Origin: Aquamicrobium sp. LC103
GTDB lineage: Bacteria; Pseudomonadota; Alphaproteobacteria; Rhizobiales; Rhizobiaceae
Assembly (NCBI RefSeq): GCF_001014615.2
Contig: NZ_LBCQ02000013.1
Span: 124,001 to 188,000, forward strand
Length of the DNA stretch: 64,000 nucleotides
Direction: 5' to 3'
Numbering within the stretch: position 1 is the first letter of the stretch; each line of letters opens with the position of its first letter. The position numbers were made by a program, and so were the translations under genes. The notes below the pieces were generated by a model. The model searched no databases. It was given only the letters and a program-made list of their open reading frames with translations, and was not told the DNA's origin. Of the stretch, positions 45,426-53,482 are shown piece by piece.

Positions 45426-45497
45426 GCTGTGTCGATCTGCCCTGCTTCCAAGATAGTTCGGAGCGGAGGAGCTCTCCGTTCCGCTGTCGCGGATCAG

Positions 45498-46523
45498 CTA
45501 TTCGAGCGTGTCGAAGGCGTGGGCGAACGCGGCCTTTTCGGAACCTTCCTTGCCCTCGGTTTTCATGATGTCGATCCAGAAGTCCCAGCCGGGGGCGGTA
45601 CCGGTCATGTCGTCAAAGAACGCCACGAGGTTCTGGTCGACGATGTTATTCCACGTTTCGTCAGGCATGGCCTCGAGATAGGTCTTCTTGTATTCCTCGC
45701 CGTAACCTCGCGGATCGGCACGCCACTTCTGGAGCGCCTCCACCATGGCGGCCTTCGCACGCTTGGCGGTGTCCCGGTTTGCTTCGAGCCACGAGGTGTT
45801 GGCGTAGATGGCCGTCAGCGCGACGCCTTTGAATTCCGGGAAGTCGCCGCGTGCCAGGCTGATGACCTGAACGGCGCTGCCGTCCCCCAATGCCGGGCCT
45901 AGAGCTCCCAGCGACCACCACACACCGTCGATCGCGCCATTGCGCACGCCCTCGTTCATCGCGGTTATATCCACCAGCGTCCGGAACTGCAGGTCGTTGA
46001 TGCTGAGGCCCGCTTTTTTCAGCATGACATCGAGCAGCATATAGTTCGGCGTGCCCGGGCCGGAGCCGGTGATCTGGAGGCCCTTGAGCTTGCTCAGGCG
46101 CTCCTTGATAGGCTCGTCGGCGGTCACAGCCACGCGCTCGGCGGTGGCCTTGTTCAGGGCGAGCTCGCCGACCTGGCCGCCCATCATAGAGAACGACTTG
46201 ATCGCCGCGCCCTCAGCGATGGCATAGAGGCCCGTCGAGATTCCGGTCTGGCAGAAGTCGACCGCGTTGCCGATCAGGGCGGCCATGCAGTTGGACGAGT
46301 TGCCCTGGAAATTGATCATCTCGACCTTGATGCCGTGCTTCTTCTGCAATTCGGGGTCGAGCGCGAGAATGGCCGAAAGCGCGTGCGGCACGGCCGCGGG
46401 CGCGGTATTGCCCCAGCGGATCGTCACTTCCTGAGCGCTTGCCGCCGGAACGGCAAGCGCCAGCGCGACGCCGAGCATTACAGCTTGCGCGCGACCCCGA
46501 AGGCCGGCCTTGAGAACGGTCAT
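45498..46523 (-). CDS. NMT1/TauA-like binding protein, paralogue 4 of 5
   Basis: 341-residue periplasmic binding protein; signal peptide ends ASA-QEV. Block GNSSNCMAALIGNAVDFCQTG has C79 and C91; tail PGWDFWIDIMKTEGKEG. CGGGAGGAA lies before the ATG at 46523. It is probably monocistronic, with its own promoter: -35 TTGACG (46670-46665) and -10 TTATCG (46647-46642), directly preceded by the perfect palindrome at 46672-46694, and its own terminator. This makes it the clearest single target of the proposed IclR regulator. Confidence 0.86.
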   Translation of the reverse strand: MTVLKAGLRGRAQAVMLGVALALAVPAASAQEVTIRWGNTAPAAVPHALSAILALDPELQKKHGIKVEMINFQGNSSNCMAALIGNAVDFCQTGISTGLYAIAEGAAIKSFSMMGGQVGELALNKATAERVAVTADEPIKERLSKLKGLQITGSGPGTPNYMLLDVMLKKAGLSINDLQFRTLVDITAMNEGVRNGAIDGVWWSLGALGPALGDGSAVQVISLARGDFPEFKGVALTAIYANTSWLEANRDTAKRAKAAMVEALQKWRADPRGYGEEYKKTYLEAMPDETWNNIVDQNLVAFFDDMTGTAPGWDFWIDIMKTEGKEGSEKAAFAHAFDTLE

Positions 46524-46641
46524 GTGATTTCCTCCCGAATGCAGCGATCTCGCTGAAGCATTTCACTGGCATGTACCGGCAGCGGTCTTGCGGCTCGAAA
46601 GCCGACATTGTGCGCCTTCTCCCCCAGCATGCCCGAATTCA

Positions 46642-46670
46642 CGATAACCAGGGAAACGATGCTGCGTCAA
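46642..46670 (-). promoter_or_regulatory. Promoter of binding-protein gene 4
   Basis: Minus-strand hexamers TTGACG (46670-46665) and TTATCG (46647-46642) are 17 bases apart. The -35 begins two bases from the palindromic operator, the usual place for an activator contacting RNA polymerase. Confidence 0.5.
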
Positions 46671-46671
46671 C

Positions 46672-46694
46672 AATAGAGAATAGTATTCTCTATT
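46672..46694. promoter_or_regulatory. Perfect 23-base palindrome, candidate IclR operator 1
   Basis: Arms AATAGAGAATA (46672-46682) and TATTCTCTATT (46684-46694) are exact reverse complements around a single G. Imperfect copies occur at 50690, 54382 and 58303, and a half copy at 58376, all in promoter regions and two of them beside the IclR gene or its divergent partner. Confidence 0.75.
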
Positions 46695-46708
46695 CAGAAT
46701 ATAACGAC

Positions 46709-48322
46709 CTAGCGATGCTCAGGTTCGGAAATGAGATCGGCCGCCTTCTCCGCGATCATCATCGTAGCCGCCATCGTATTGGCCGAAACCATCGACGGCA
46801 TCACCGACGCATCGGCCACGCGCAAGCCGTCAATGCCGTAGACACGCAACTGGGCATCCACCACCGCCGTCGGGTCGCTGCGCGGCCCCATCCGTGTCGA
46901 ACCGACCAGGTGGTAGGTTCCATGTCCGCCGGCGCGCGCATAGGAAAGCAAGTCTTCGTCGCTTTGCGTAGCTGGCCCCGGCGTCGTTTCGCTCTCGACC
47001 ATTCGAGCCATGGCGGGTGCAGCCATGATGGAGCGGGCAAGCTTCATGCCTCCCACGAGGACCTGCTTGTCGCTTTCTTCCGCCAGATAGTTCGGTTGGA
47101 TCGCGGGCGGAACGGAAGGGTCGGGCGAGACGATGCGAACATAACCGTGGCTGTTGGGGCGCAACTGCCACACACCGACCGTAAAGCCAGGAAATGCGTC
47201 CAGCTTGCCGGTCAGGCCCTCGGCGAAGGATGCCGGTGTGAAGGTTATGACGATATCCGGCCGGTCAAGATCCGGCCGCGATTTCCAGAAGACGTTGCCC
47301 AGCACCAGCCCGAAACTCAGGACGTTGGGACGCCCCGCCAACCATCGCGCAATCTGTCCGAGCAGACGCGGTCCCCGGGTCAGTTCGTTGATCGTGGTGA
47401 CGCCGCGGGAGCGGTAGACCATGCGCGCGGCGTAGTGATCGCGCAGGTTGAGGCCGACCCCGGGCAGCGCTTGCTGCGCCGGTACGCCTATGTCAGCGAG
47501 ATGTGCCGGATCGCCGATCCCGGAAAGTTGTAGCAGCTTGGGTGTGTTGATGACGCCGGCGCAGAGTACCACCTCGTGTTGGGCGCGGACCTGCATCTGT
47601 TGCCCATGCCGCCGGTATTCGACGCCGGCTGCGCGCCTGCCGTCGAGCAGGATGCGTGTCGCCGGCGCGTTCGTGCGGACATCAATGCGTCCGGAGCGTT
47701 GCGCGGGTCGCAGCAGACGTTTCAACGCATTTTGCCGCCATCCGCGCTCGATCGTATATTGATAGCGTCCGGAGCCGTCCTGTCGTGCGCCGTTATAGTC
47801 CGGGTTGAACGGGATGCCGACCTGCCCGGCCGCAGAGACGAACGTGTCGACGGTTTGCTCGCGCCACTGGAGATCGGTTACGGGAATCGCGCCAAGCCCG
47901 CCGCGGTACTGGTCGTCGTCGGCGATACCGACACGCCGTTCCGTCTTCCGGAAATAGGGCAGCACGTCCGCATAGGACCAACCGGGATTGCCCCCGGCTG
48001 CCCAACTGTCGAAATCCTTTGCCTGCCCGCGCACATAGATCATGCCATTGATAGACGCGGAGCCGCCGAGCACGCGGCCCTGAATGGCGGATAGTCGCCG
48101 TCCATCGATGTGCGGCCCCGGTTCGGTCTGGAATCCCCAGGTGTAGCGTGTGCCGAAGACCACCTTGATAAATCCGGCGGGGATGTGAAGCCAGGGGTCC
48201 CGGTCGCCCGGACCAGCTTCCAGCAGGCACACGGTGACGCCCGGTCGTTCGGCCAGACGCGCCGCGAGAACACAGCCCGCAGCACCACCGCCGACGATCA
48301 CATAGTCGAATTCTTCCGCCAT
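46709..48322 (-). CDS. GMC family oxidoreductase (choline/alcohol dehydrogenase-like)
   Basis: 537-residue FAD-dependent alcohol dehydrogenase. N-terminal FAD site YVIVGGGAAGCVLAARLAE, GMC signature 1 RVLGGSASINGMIYVRGQA, signature 2 GVINTPKLLQLSGIG, the catalytic His in GHGTYHLVGSTRMG and a C-terminal SANTMAATMMIAEKAA where Asn fills the second catalytic position. It lies 18 bases after the acyl-CoA dehydrogenase stop, so it is third in a minus-strand operon with binding protein 5. It likely oxidises a primary alcohol of the pathway substrate. Confidence 0.9.
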   Translation of the reverse strand: MAEEFDYVIVGGGAAGCVLAARLAERPGVTVCLLEAGPGDRDPWLHIPAGFIKVVFGTRYTWGFQTEPGPHIDGRRLSAIQGRVLGGSASINGMIYVRGQAKDFDSWAAGGNPGWSYADVLPYFRKTERRVGIADDDQYRGGLGAIPVTDLQWREQTVDTFVSAAGQVGIPFNPDYNGARQDGSGRYQYTIERGWRQNALKRLLRPAQRSGRIDVRTNAPATRILLDGRRAAGVEYRRHGQQMQVRAQHEVVLCAGVINTPKLLQLSGIGDPAHLADIGVPAQQALPGVGLNLRDHYAARMVYRSRGVTTINELTRGPRLLGQIARWLAGRPNVLSFGLVLGNVFWKSRPDLDRPDIVITFTPASFAEGLTGKLDAFPGFTVGVWQLRPNSHGYVRIVSPDPSVPPAIQPNYLAEESDKQVLVGGMKLARSIMAAPAMARMVESETTPGPATQSDEDLLSYARAGGHGTYHLVGSTRMGPRSDPTAVVDAQLRVYGIDGLRVADASVMPSMVSANTMAATMMIAEKAADLISEPEHR

Positions 48323-48340
48323 GGGATTTGCACCAGGTTC

Positions 48341-49507
48341 TCAAAACGAGCGCGGTAATCCGAGTATCTTCTCCGCGATGTAGGAGAGAACGAGGTTTTG
48401 CGAGATCGGCGCGATCTTCCAGACGCGCGCTTCGCGAAAGTAGCGTTCGATGTGATATTCACGCGCATAGCCGTAGCCGCCCAGCGTCTGCATGGCGCGG
48501 TCGGTCGCCTCGAACGCGGCTTCCGTGCCGAGATATTTGGCGATGTTGGCGAGATCGCCGCAGGGTATGTCGTTGTCGTAAAGCCAGGCCGCCTTCAGCG
48601 TCAGGATTTCGGCCGCCTCCAGCTTGGCGAGCGAATCCGCCAGCGGGAACTGGACGCCTTGGTTTTGTCCTATCGCGCGGCCGAAAACGGTGCGTTCCCC
48701 CGCATATTGCGTGGCGCGACGGATTGCGGCGCGACCAAGCTGGATCGCCGAGTAGGCAACGAGAATGCGCTCGGCGTTAAGGCCGTCGAGCAGATGCTGG
48801 AAGCCGCGCCCTTCCTCACCGATCAGGTCGCTTTCGTGCACGCGCAGATTGTCGTACCAGACCTCGCAGGACGAGATCGCGTTGCGACCCATCTTCGGGA
48901 TCGGGCGGATGGTCACCGCCGAAGGATCAAGATCGGCGAGGAACAGCGTCATACCGTCCGTCTTCTTCTTGCACTGGTCGAGCGGAGTGGTACGCGTGAG
49001 CAGCATCACCTTGTTCGACTGCTCGGCCTTGGAGGTCCAGACCTTGCGTCCGTTGATGGTGTAGTGATCGCCGTCGCGCTTGGCGGAGGTGGTGATTTTG
49101 GTCGTGTCGGTGCCGGCATCGGGCTCCGTCACGCCAAAGCAGACATGCAGATCGCCGGACACGAGGGAGGGAAGGTACTTTTCCCGCATCGCATCAGAGC
49201 CGAACTTGACGACAGGGCTCATGCCGAAGATGCCGACATGGACCGCCGTGCAGCCGGAAAGGCCCGCACCCGAGCCGGAAACCGCGCCCATGATGAGCGC
49301 TGCCTCGGTCAGGCCAAGGCCAGAGCCACCATATTCCTCGGGAATCGTGACGCCAAGGAAGCCGTTCGAGACGAAGGTGTTGTAGAACTCCCACGGGAAT
49401 TCATGCCGGTCGTCCTTGCCTTCCCAGTATTCGTCCGGGAAGTCCGTCATGATCGCCTCTACCGCGGAGCGAATGGCGACCTGTTCTTCGGTAAGGTTGT
49501 AGTCCAT
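48341..49507 (-). CDS. Acyl-CoA dehydrogenase
   Basis: 388-residue FAD enzyme that forms the alpha-beta double bond in an acyl-CoA. Signature FGVTEPDAGTDTTKI, KVWTSKAEQSNKVML and AMQTLGGYGYAREY are present. The position of the common catalytic Glu (YEGT) reads IAPI, so the base must come from elsewhere, as in isovaleryl-type or FadE-type enzymes. GGAGGAGG before the ATG at 49507 decides the start. Second in the minus-strand operon after binding protein 5, before the GMC gene. Confidence 0.9.
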   Translation of the reverse strand: MDYNLTEEQVAIRSAVEAIMTDFPDEYWEGKDDRHEFPWEFYNTFVSNGFLGVTIPEEYGGSGLGLTEAALIMGAVSGSGAGLSGCTAVHVGIFGMSPVVKFGSDAMREKYLPSLVSGDLHVCFGVTEPDAGTDTTKITTSAKRDGDHYTINGRKVWTSKAEQSNKVMLLTRTTPLDQCKKKTDGMTLFLADLDPSAVTIRPIPKMGRNAISSCEVWYDNLRVHESDLIGEEGRGFQHLLDGLNAERILVAYSAIQLGRAAIRRATQYAGERTVFGRAIGQNQGVQFPLADSLAKLEAAEILTLKAAWLYDNDIPCGDLANIAKYLGTEAAFEATDRAMQTLGGYGYAREYHIERYFREARVWKIAPISQNLVLSYIAEKILGLPRSF

Positions 49508-49574
49508 GGCAGGTCCTCCTCCGCGATGGATAGGTCCACGGACCGAACGCATGTTCGGCCCGCTTCATGTCAGG

Positions 49575-50597
49575 CTAGTTCGACCGTGCAGCTTCGAGCA
49601 CGACGTTCTCGAACACGGCGCGCGTGTAATCCTTGCCCGAGCTCGTCTGCTGGATTTCAAGGAAGCGCTGCCAGCTTTCCGCATCGACGCCCGCGCCCTG
49701 GATGAAGGTCGGGATCGCCTGCTCGTATCCGTCCTTCCAGAGTTCGGCCTCAAGGTCCGGGAAGTATTTGGCGCGGATCAACTCCGCCGACTCCTCCGGC
49801 CGGTCGCGCAGGCGTGCATTGGCATCTGCATAAGCGGCGTGGATACGCCGCGCCACGTCCGGATGCTGCTCCACCCAGTCCTTTCGTGCGAACGCGGTAA
49901 TGAAAGGCAGGCCCTGGAAATTCTCGACGTCGCCGCGCGCGAAGCTGATCCAGCGCACGCCCTTGCCTTCCAAGACGACCGGGCTTAGTGAGCCCACGGT
50001 CCACAGCGCGCCATCGAGGGCGGCGTTGCGGATGCCCTCGATCATAGCGGGCACTTCCGCCAACGTGCGGTAGCGAATGTCGGAGATCGAAAGACCGACC
50101 GTCTGCATCATGGAGTCGAACATCGTGTAGTAGGCGCTGCCCGGCGCGGAGGTGACGATCGACAGGCCGGAGAGCGCCCGGATACGGTCCTCCACCGGAG
50201 CGTCGGCATTTACCGACAGCGATTCCACGGCTTTCGACGACAGCACGAACTCACCGTTCGGGCCCGACACGATAGCTACAGCCACGAGATCAGCGCCTTC
50301 TGCAATCGCATCCGTGCCGGTCGGCGTGCCAACCTGGCAGATCTCGACAGCCTCCGAGATCAGGGCGGCGATGCAGTTGGGCGACGCTCCGCGCAGGTCG
50401 GTGACCTCCAGTTCCAGGCCTTGGGCTGCGAAGATTTCAGGATTAGCGGCCGCTAGCGCGATCGGCGCGTGCGCGATGTTGATGGCCGCTGCGGCGACGC
50501 GGACCTTGTCCTGTGCTTGCGCGAATGATGGCAGTGCGGCCATCGCCCCCGCGATCGCGGCGGCTGCGATAACCGACTTTCCGAGATTCTTAGACAT
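49575..50597 (-). CDS. NMT1/TauA-like binding protein, paralogue 5 of 5
   Basis: 340-residue periplasmic binding protein; signal peptide ends AQA-QDK. Block GASPNCIAALISEAVEICQVG has C75 and C87; tail ESWQRFLEIQQTSSGKDY, closest to paralogue 1. GGGAGGA lies before the ATG at 50597. It leads an operon with the acyl-CoA dehydrogenase and GMC genes. Promoter hexamers TTGAGG and TATAGC (17-base spacer) lie upstream, just below operator 2. No transport partners nearby. Confidence 0.86.
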   Translation of the reverse strand: MSKNLGKSVIAAAAIAGAMAALPSFAQAQDKVRVAAAAINIAHAPIALAAANPEIFAAQGLELEVTDLRGASPNCIAALISEAVEICQVGTPTGTDAIAEGADLVAVAIVSGPNGEFVLSSKAVESLSVNADAPVEDRIRALSGLSIVTSAPGSAYYTMFDSMMQTVGLSISDIRYRTLAEVPAMIEGIRNAALDGALWTVGSLSPVVLEGKGVRWISFARGDVENFQGLPFITAFARKDWVEQHPDVARRIHAAYADANARLRDRPEESAELIRAKYFPDLEAELWKDGYEQAIPTFIQGAGVDAESWQRFLEIQQTSSGKDYTRAVFENVVLEAARSN

Positions 50598-50649
50598 GAA
50601 ATCCTCCCTTGAGTGCGCACGCGCCCGGCCATCGGGCCGCTCCCGCGAA

Positions 50650-50678
50650 GCTATAGCGGAGCGCAGGGTATACCTCAA
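50650..50678 (-). promoter_or_regulatory. Promoter of the binding protein 5 operon
   Basis: Minus-strand TTGAGG (50678-50673), 17 bases, TATAGC (50655-50650). The operator-like palindrome starts 12 bases upstream of the -35, and an extra half copy TATTCTTTATA (50683-50693) lies between them. Confidence 0.5.
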
Positions 50679-50689
50679 TCAGTATTCTT

Positions 50690-50712
50690 TATAGGGAATA
50701 TAATTCTCTATT
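50690..50712. promoter_or_regulatory. Candidate IclR operator 2
   Basis: TATAGGGAATA, one central T, AATTCTCTATT: the same 11-1-11 layout as operator 1 with three arm differences in 22 positions. It lies between the MaoC stop and the binding protein 5 start. Confidence 0.65.
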
Positions 50713-50784
50713 GAGTAAGGCGGAAATCTTGAATGGTGGACGGCCGAGGCTCTCTTGGAGGGGCTATCGCTGGCGGCGTGTTGT

Positions 50785-51255
50785 TTAGTCCTGTGAGCGT
50801 ATTGCGCCCGATTTCTTGAGCATCAGGCCGGCGCGAACCGCGGTGACGACCACTTCGTCGCGCTGGTTGTAGCCGTAGTGCTTGAAGATCACGACGCCGG
50901 CGTTCGGATGCTTCCTGCTCTCGCGCCTGGAGACGATGTGGGTCTCGCCGCGCAGCGTGTCGCCAATCCGCACCGGGTTGGGAAAGCGGATTTCCTCGTA
51001 GCCAAGGTTGCCGAGCGTCGTGCCGAGCGTCGTGTCTCGTACCGAAATGCCGCCGATGAAGGACAGCGTCCACAGGCTGTTGACGACACGCGTGCCATGC
51101 AGCGTGTTCTTCGAAAATTCGTCGTCGAGATGCAGCGGTTGGTCATTGTGCGCGAGCGCGGTGAACAGGATGTTGTCGACATCCGTGACGGTGCGCGTGA
51201 CGACATGCTTGAACACCATGCCCGGTTCGAGTTCCTCGTAATATTTGCCGCTCAT
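50785..51255 (-). CDS. MaoC-like hot-dog dehydratase
   Basis: 156-residue (R)-specific enoyl-CoA hydratase-type protein. The hydratase motif region reads FTALAHNDQPLHLDDEFSK, with the catalytic His-Asp arrangement in HNDQPLHLD, followed by GTRVVNSLWTLSFI. AAGGAG lies before the ATG. It follows the flavin oxidoreductase gene by 35 bases and probably shares its transcript. It hydrates or dehydrates a CoA-bound intermediate; mesaconyl-CoA hydratase-like enzymes share this length. Confidence 0.87.
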   Translation of the reverse strand: MSGKYYEELEPGMVFKHVVTRTVTDVDNILFTALAHNDQPLHLDDEFSKNTLHGTRVVNSLWTLSFIGGISVRDTTLGTTLGNLGYEEIRFPNPVRIGDTLRGETHIVSRRESRKHPNAGVVIFKHYGYNQRDEVVVTAVRAGLMLKKSGAIRSQD

Positions 51256-51290
51256 CGCTGGCTCCTTGCATATCTGAAATTGCAGCTGCG

Positions 51291-52211
51291 TCAGCTGACG
51301 AAATCGGCGAAGCGCTTCAGCTCGTCGATCTGCTCGCGCGCCGACTTGCCGGTGAAGCGGGCATGAAGGTGCTTCGCGCCCAGGTCATGCAGCGCCTTGA
51401 TCTCATCCAGTACCTTCTCCTTGGGCTTGCCGCTTGGATGAATGCCGATCTCCAGTGCCAGTTCGGTCTCGGGATCGCGGCCCAGGTCGCGAGCGTATTG
51501 GTTGACGCGGTTGATGGAGGCGATCGCCTCGTCGTTCAGCGTGCGCTCTCCATTCGGCACTGCGAAAAGCGGGCACCAGCCGTCAGCCAATTTGGCGATG
51601 CGCTTCTCCGCGGCTTCCGGCGGCACCGGATTGTCGGTACGGCCGGCGCCGAGCCAAATCGGGATAGGCTGCTGCAACGGCTTCGGATTGATGCCGACAT
51701 CGCGCATGGTGTCGAACATGCCCTCATGCGTCACGGTTTCCTCTGTCCACAGCCGGCGCAGGAGAGGGATTTGCTCGTCGGCGCGCTTGCCGCGATCCTT
51801 CAGCGACCAACCCATCGCCTCGAACTCGACGGAATTGTAGCCAAGCCCGCAAGCAAGGAGCGCACGACCGCCTGATAGGAAGTCGACTTCCGCCGCCTGC
51901 TTCGCGACCAGCGCCGTCTGGCGCTGCGGCAGATTGAGCACGCCCGTCACGAGCTTGATGTTCTTGGTAAGCGCCGCGAGATAGGCCATCAGCGTGAACA
52001 CCTCGTGATGGGCGCTTACGTGCGTGTAGGGCGTCTGGTCCATCTCCGGGTGCTTTTCGGCGACCACGCCCACCACGTGATCCACGAAACGCATCTTGTG
52101 ATAGCCGAGCTGATCGGCCGTGGTGATGAACTCCATCATGCCGTGCCAGTCAGCATTATGCGTGAACTCGTTCACGTTCACTGCGAATTCGACGGTTCCG
52201 TCACCCAGCAA
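51291..52211 (-). CDS. LLM-class flavin-dependent oxidoreductase
   Basis: 306-residue luciferase-like monooxygenase fold (FMN or F420 class). Typical segments are FITTADQLGYHKMRFVDHVV, the SGGRALLACGLGYN motif, EFEAMGWSLKDRGKRADEQI and PIPIWLGAGRTDN. I place the start at a TTG (52211) because GGGAGG lies five bases upstream; an ATG 111 bases earlier would run through the promoter palindrome. It may catalyse an oxygenation or redox step on the pathway substrate. First gene of a probable operon with the MaoC-like gene. Confidence 0.8.
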   Translation of the reverse strand: MLGDGTVEFAVNVNEFTHNADWHGMMEFITTADQLGYHKMRFVDHVVGVVAEKHPEMDQTPYTHVSAHHEVFTLMAYLAALTKNIKLVTGVLNLPQRQTALVAKQAAEVDFLSGGRALLACGLGYNSVEFEAMGWSLKDRGKRADEQIPLLRRLWTEETVTHEGMFDTMRDVGINPKPLQQPIPIWLGAGRTDNPVPPEAAEKRIAKLADGWCPLFAVPNGERTLNDEAIASINRVNQYARDLGRDPETELALEIGIHPSGKPKEKVLDEIKALHDLGAKHLHARFTGKSAREQIDELKRFADFVS

Positions 52212-52237
52212 GGCTGCCTCCCAATCAATAGTTATCC

Positions 52238-52271
52238 ATACAACTTTGTATCGTAGATAGAAAGATGTCAA
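52238..52271 (-). promoter_or_regulatory. Promoter and palindrome upstream of the flavin oxidoreductase gene
   Basis: Minus-strand -35 TTGACA (52271-52266) and a possible -10 TACAAA (52250-52245). The perfect dyad ATACAA-CT-TTGTAT at 52238-52251 overlaps the -10, so it could be a repressor site. It does not match the 23-base IclR-type palindrome. Confidence 0.45.
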
Positions 52272-52357
52272 GGCATATGACCGTGCTGTCGTTGGATATC
52301 GATGTAGCTGCCTGTTCCGCACGAAAACGTGCCGATGGCTGATTTATGGGCTTCGAT

Positions 52358-53482
52358 CTAGTTGCCGCCGGCTTGACCAGACAAGATGGCTTGATCGGAC
52401 CATCTTTCCAGCGCTTCACCAAGGCTGAGTGACACGCGTCGCTCGGTGAATATCCGCGAAGGGGTTCGGGAAAAGCGCGGCGCTGGAGCCGGCTGCGTCA
52501 ATCCCTCATGCTCGACGAACGTTCCCCGCGCGGCAAGGTGAGGGTGCTTGGGCGCATCGCCGAGGGCGACGACTGGCGTGAAGCAGGCATCCGTGTGCTC
52601 GAGCATCGCCAGCCATTCGGCGCGAGGCCGCGTTGCAATGCGCTCTGCAAGTCTCCCACGCAGGGTAGCGAAGGCCGCCGAGTCCATCCGGTCCGTGAAG
52701 TCCTTCGCCTCGAAGCCGAGATGGCGCAGCAGCTCGGCATGAAACTGGGGTTCGATCGCGCCCACCGCTACTTCGAGCCCGTCGGCGCAGCGGTAGACGC
52801 CGTAATAGGATGCGCCGCCGTCGAGCATGTTGGCCTCGCGACGGTCGGCCCACATGCCGGCGCAGCGCATTTCCACGAATAGCGACATCAGCGAGGCCGC
52901 GCCGTCCACCATGGCCGCGTCCACGATCTGCCCGCGGCCGGTGCGAGCGGCGGAGATAATGCCGGCCAGCACTCCAAGCGCCAGATAAAGCGCGCCGCCG
53001 CCATAGTCGCCAACGAGGTTGAGCGGCGGCACCGCGCGCTCCGCCGTGCCGATCGCTGCGAGCGTGCCGGTGACGGCAATGTAGTTGATGTCATGACCGG
53101 CATAAGAAGCAAGTGGCCCTTCCTGCCCCCAGCCCGTCATGCGGCCGTAGACCAGACGGGGGTTCAGGGCGAGCAGGGGCTCGGGGCCGAGCCCGAGCCG
53201 TTCCATGACGCCTGGCCGGAAGCCTTCGATCAATGCATCCGCGCCGGCCAGAAGCGCCTTGACCTGCTCGATGTCGTCCGCGTTCTTGAGGTTGGCGGTG
53301 ACGGTCGGGCGGCTGCGCCCGGTCACCTTGTCGGGAACGATCGGGCTGGCGTTCGGGCGGTCGATGCGCACGATGTCGGCGCCCATATCCGCAAGCAACA
53401 TCGCAGCGAAAGGGGCAGGCCCCAGTCCCACGAATTCCACGATGCGCAATCCGGCAAGCGGGCCTTCCGCCTCGTCGCTCAT
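52358..53482 (-). CDS. Alpha-methylacyl-CoA racemase (CoA-transferase family III)
   Basis: 374-residue member of CoA-transferase family III that follows the racemase branch: GLRIVEFVGLGPAPFAAMLL, ADMGADIVRIDRP, GHDINYIAVTGTL and NLVGDYGGGALYLALG. His130 and Asp159 match the acid-base pair of Mycobacterium MCR and human AMACR. It interconverts (R)- and (S)-2-methylacyl-CoA so that acyl-CoA dehydrogenase can act, which is strong evidence for a 2-methyl-branched substrate. Start overlaps the upstream SDR stop by four bases (ATGA). Confidence 0.9.
   Translation of the reverse strand: MSDEAEGPLAGLRIVEFVGLGPAPFAAMLLADMGADIVRIDRPNASPIVPDKVTGRSRPTVTANLKNADDIEQVKALLAGADALIEGFRPGVMERLGLGPEPLLALNPRLVYGRMTGWGQEGPLASYAGHDINYIAVTGTLAAIGTAERAVPPLNLVGDYGGGALYLALGVLAGIISAARTGRGQIVDAAMVDGAASLMSLFVEMRCAGMWADRREANMLDGGASYYGVYRCADGLEVAVGAIEPQFHAELLRHLGFEAKDFTDRMDSAAFATLRGRLAERIATRPRAEWLAMLEHTDACFTPVVALGDAPKHPHLAARGTFVEHEGLTQPAPAPRFSRTPSRIFTERRVSLSLGEALERWSDQAILSGQAGGN

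Larger units (their letters stand above)
45174..45497. other. Gene-free region between convergent binding-protein genes
   Basis: 324 bases between tail-to-tail paralogues. It contains one terminator for each direction (45263-45294 for the + strand, 45395-45425 for the minus strand). I see nothing else in it. Confidence 0.6.
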
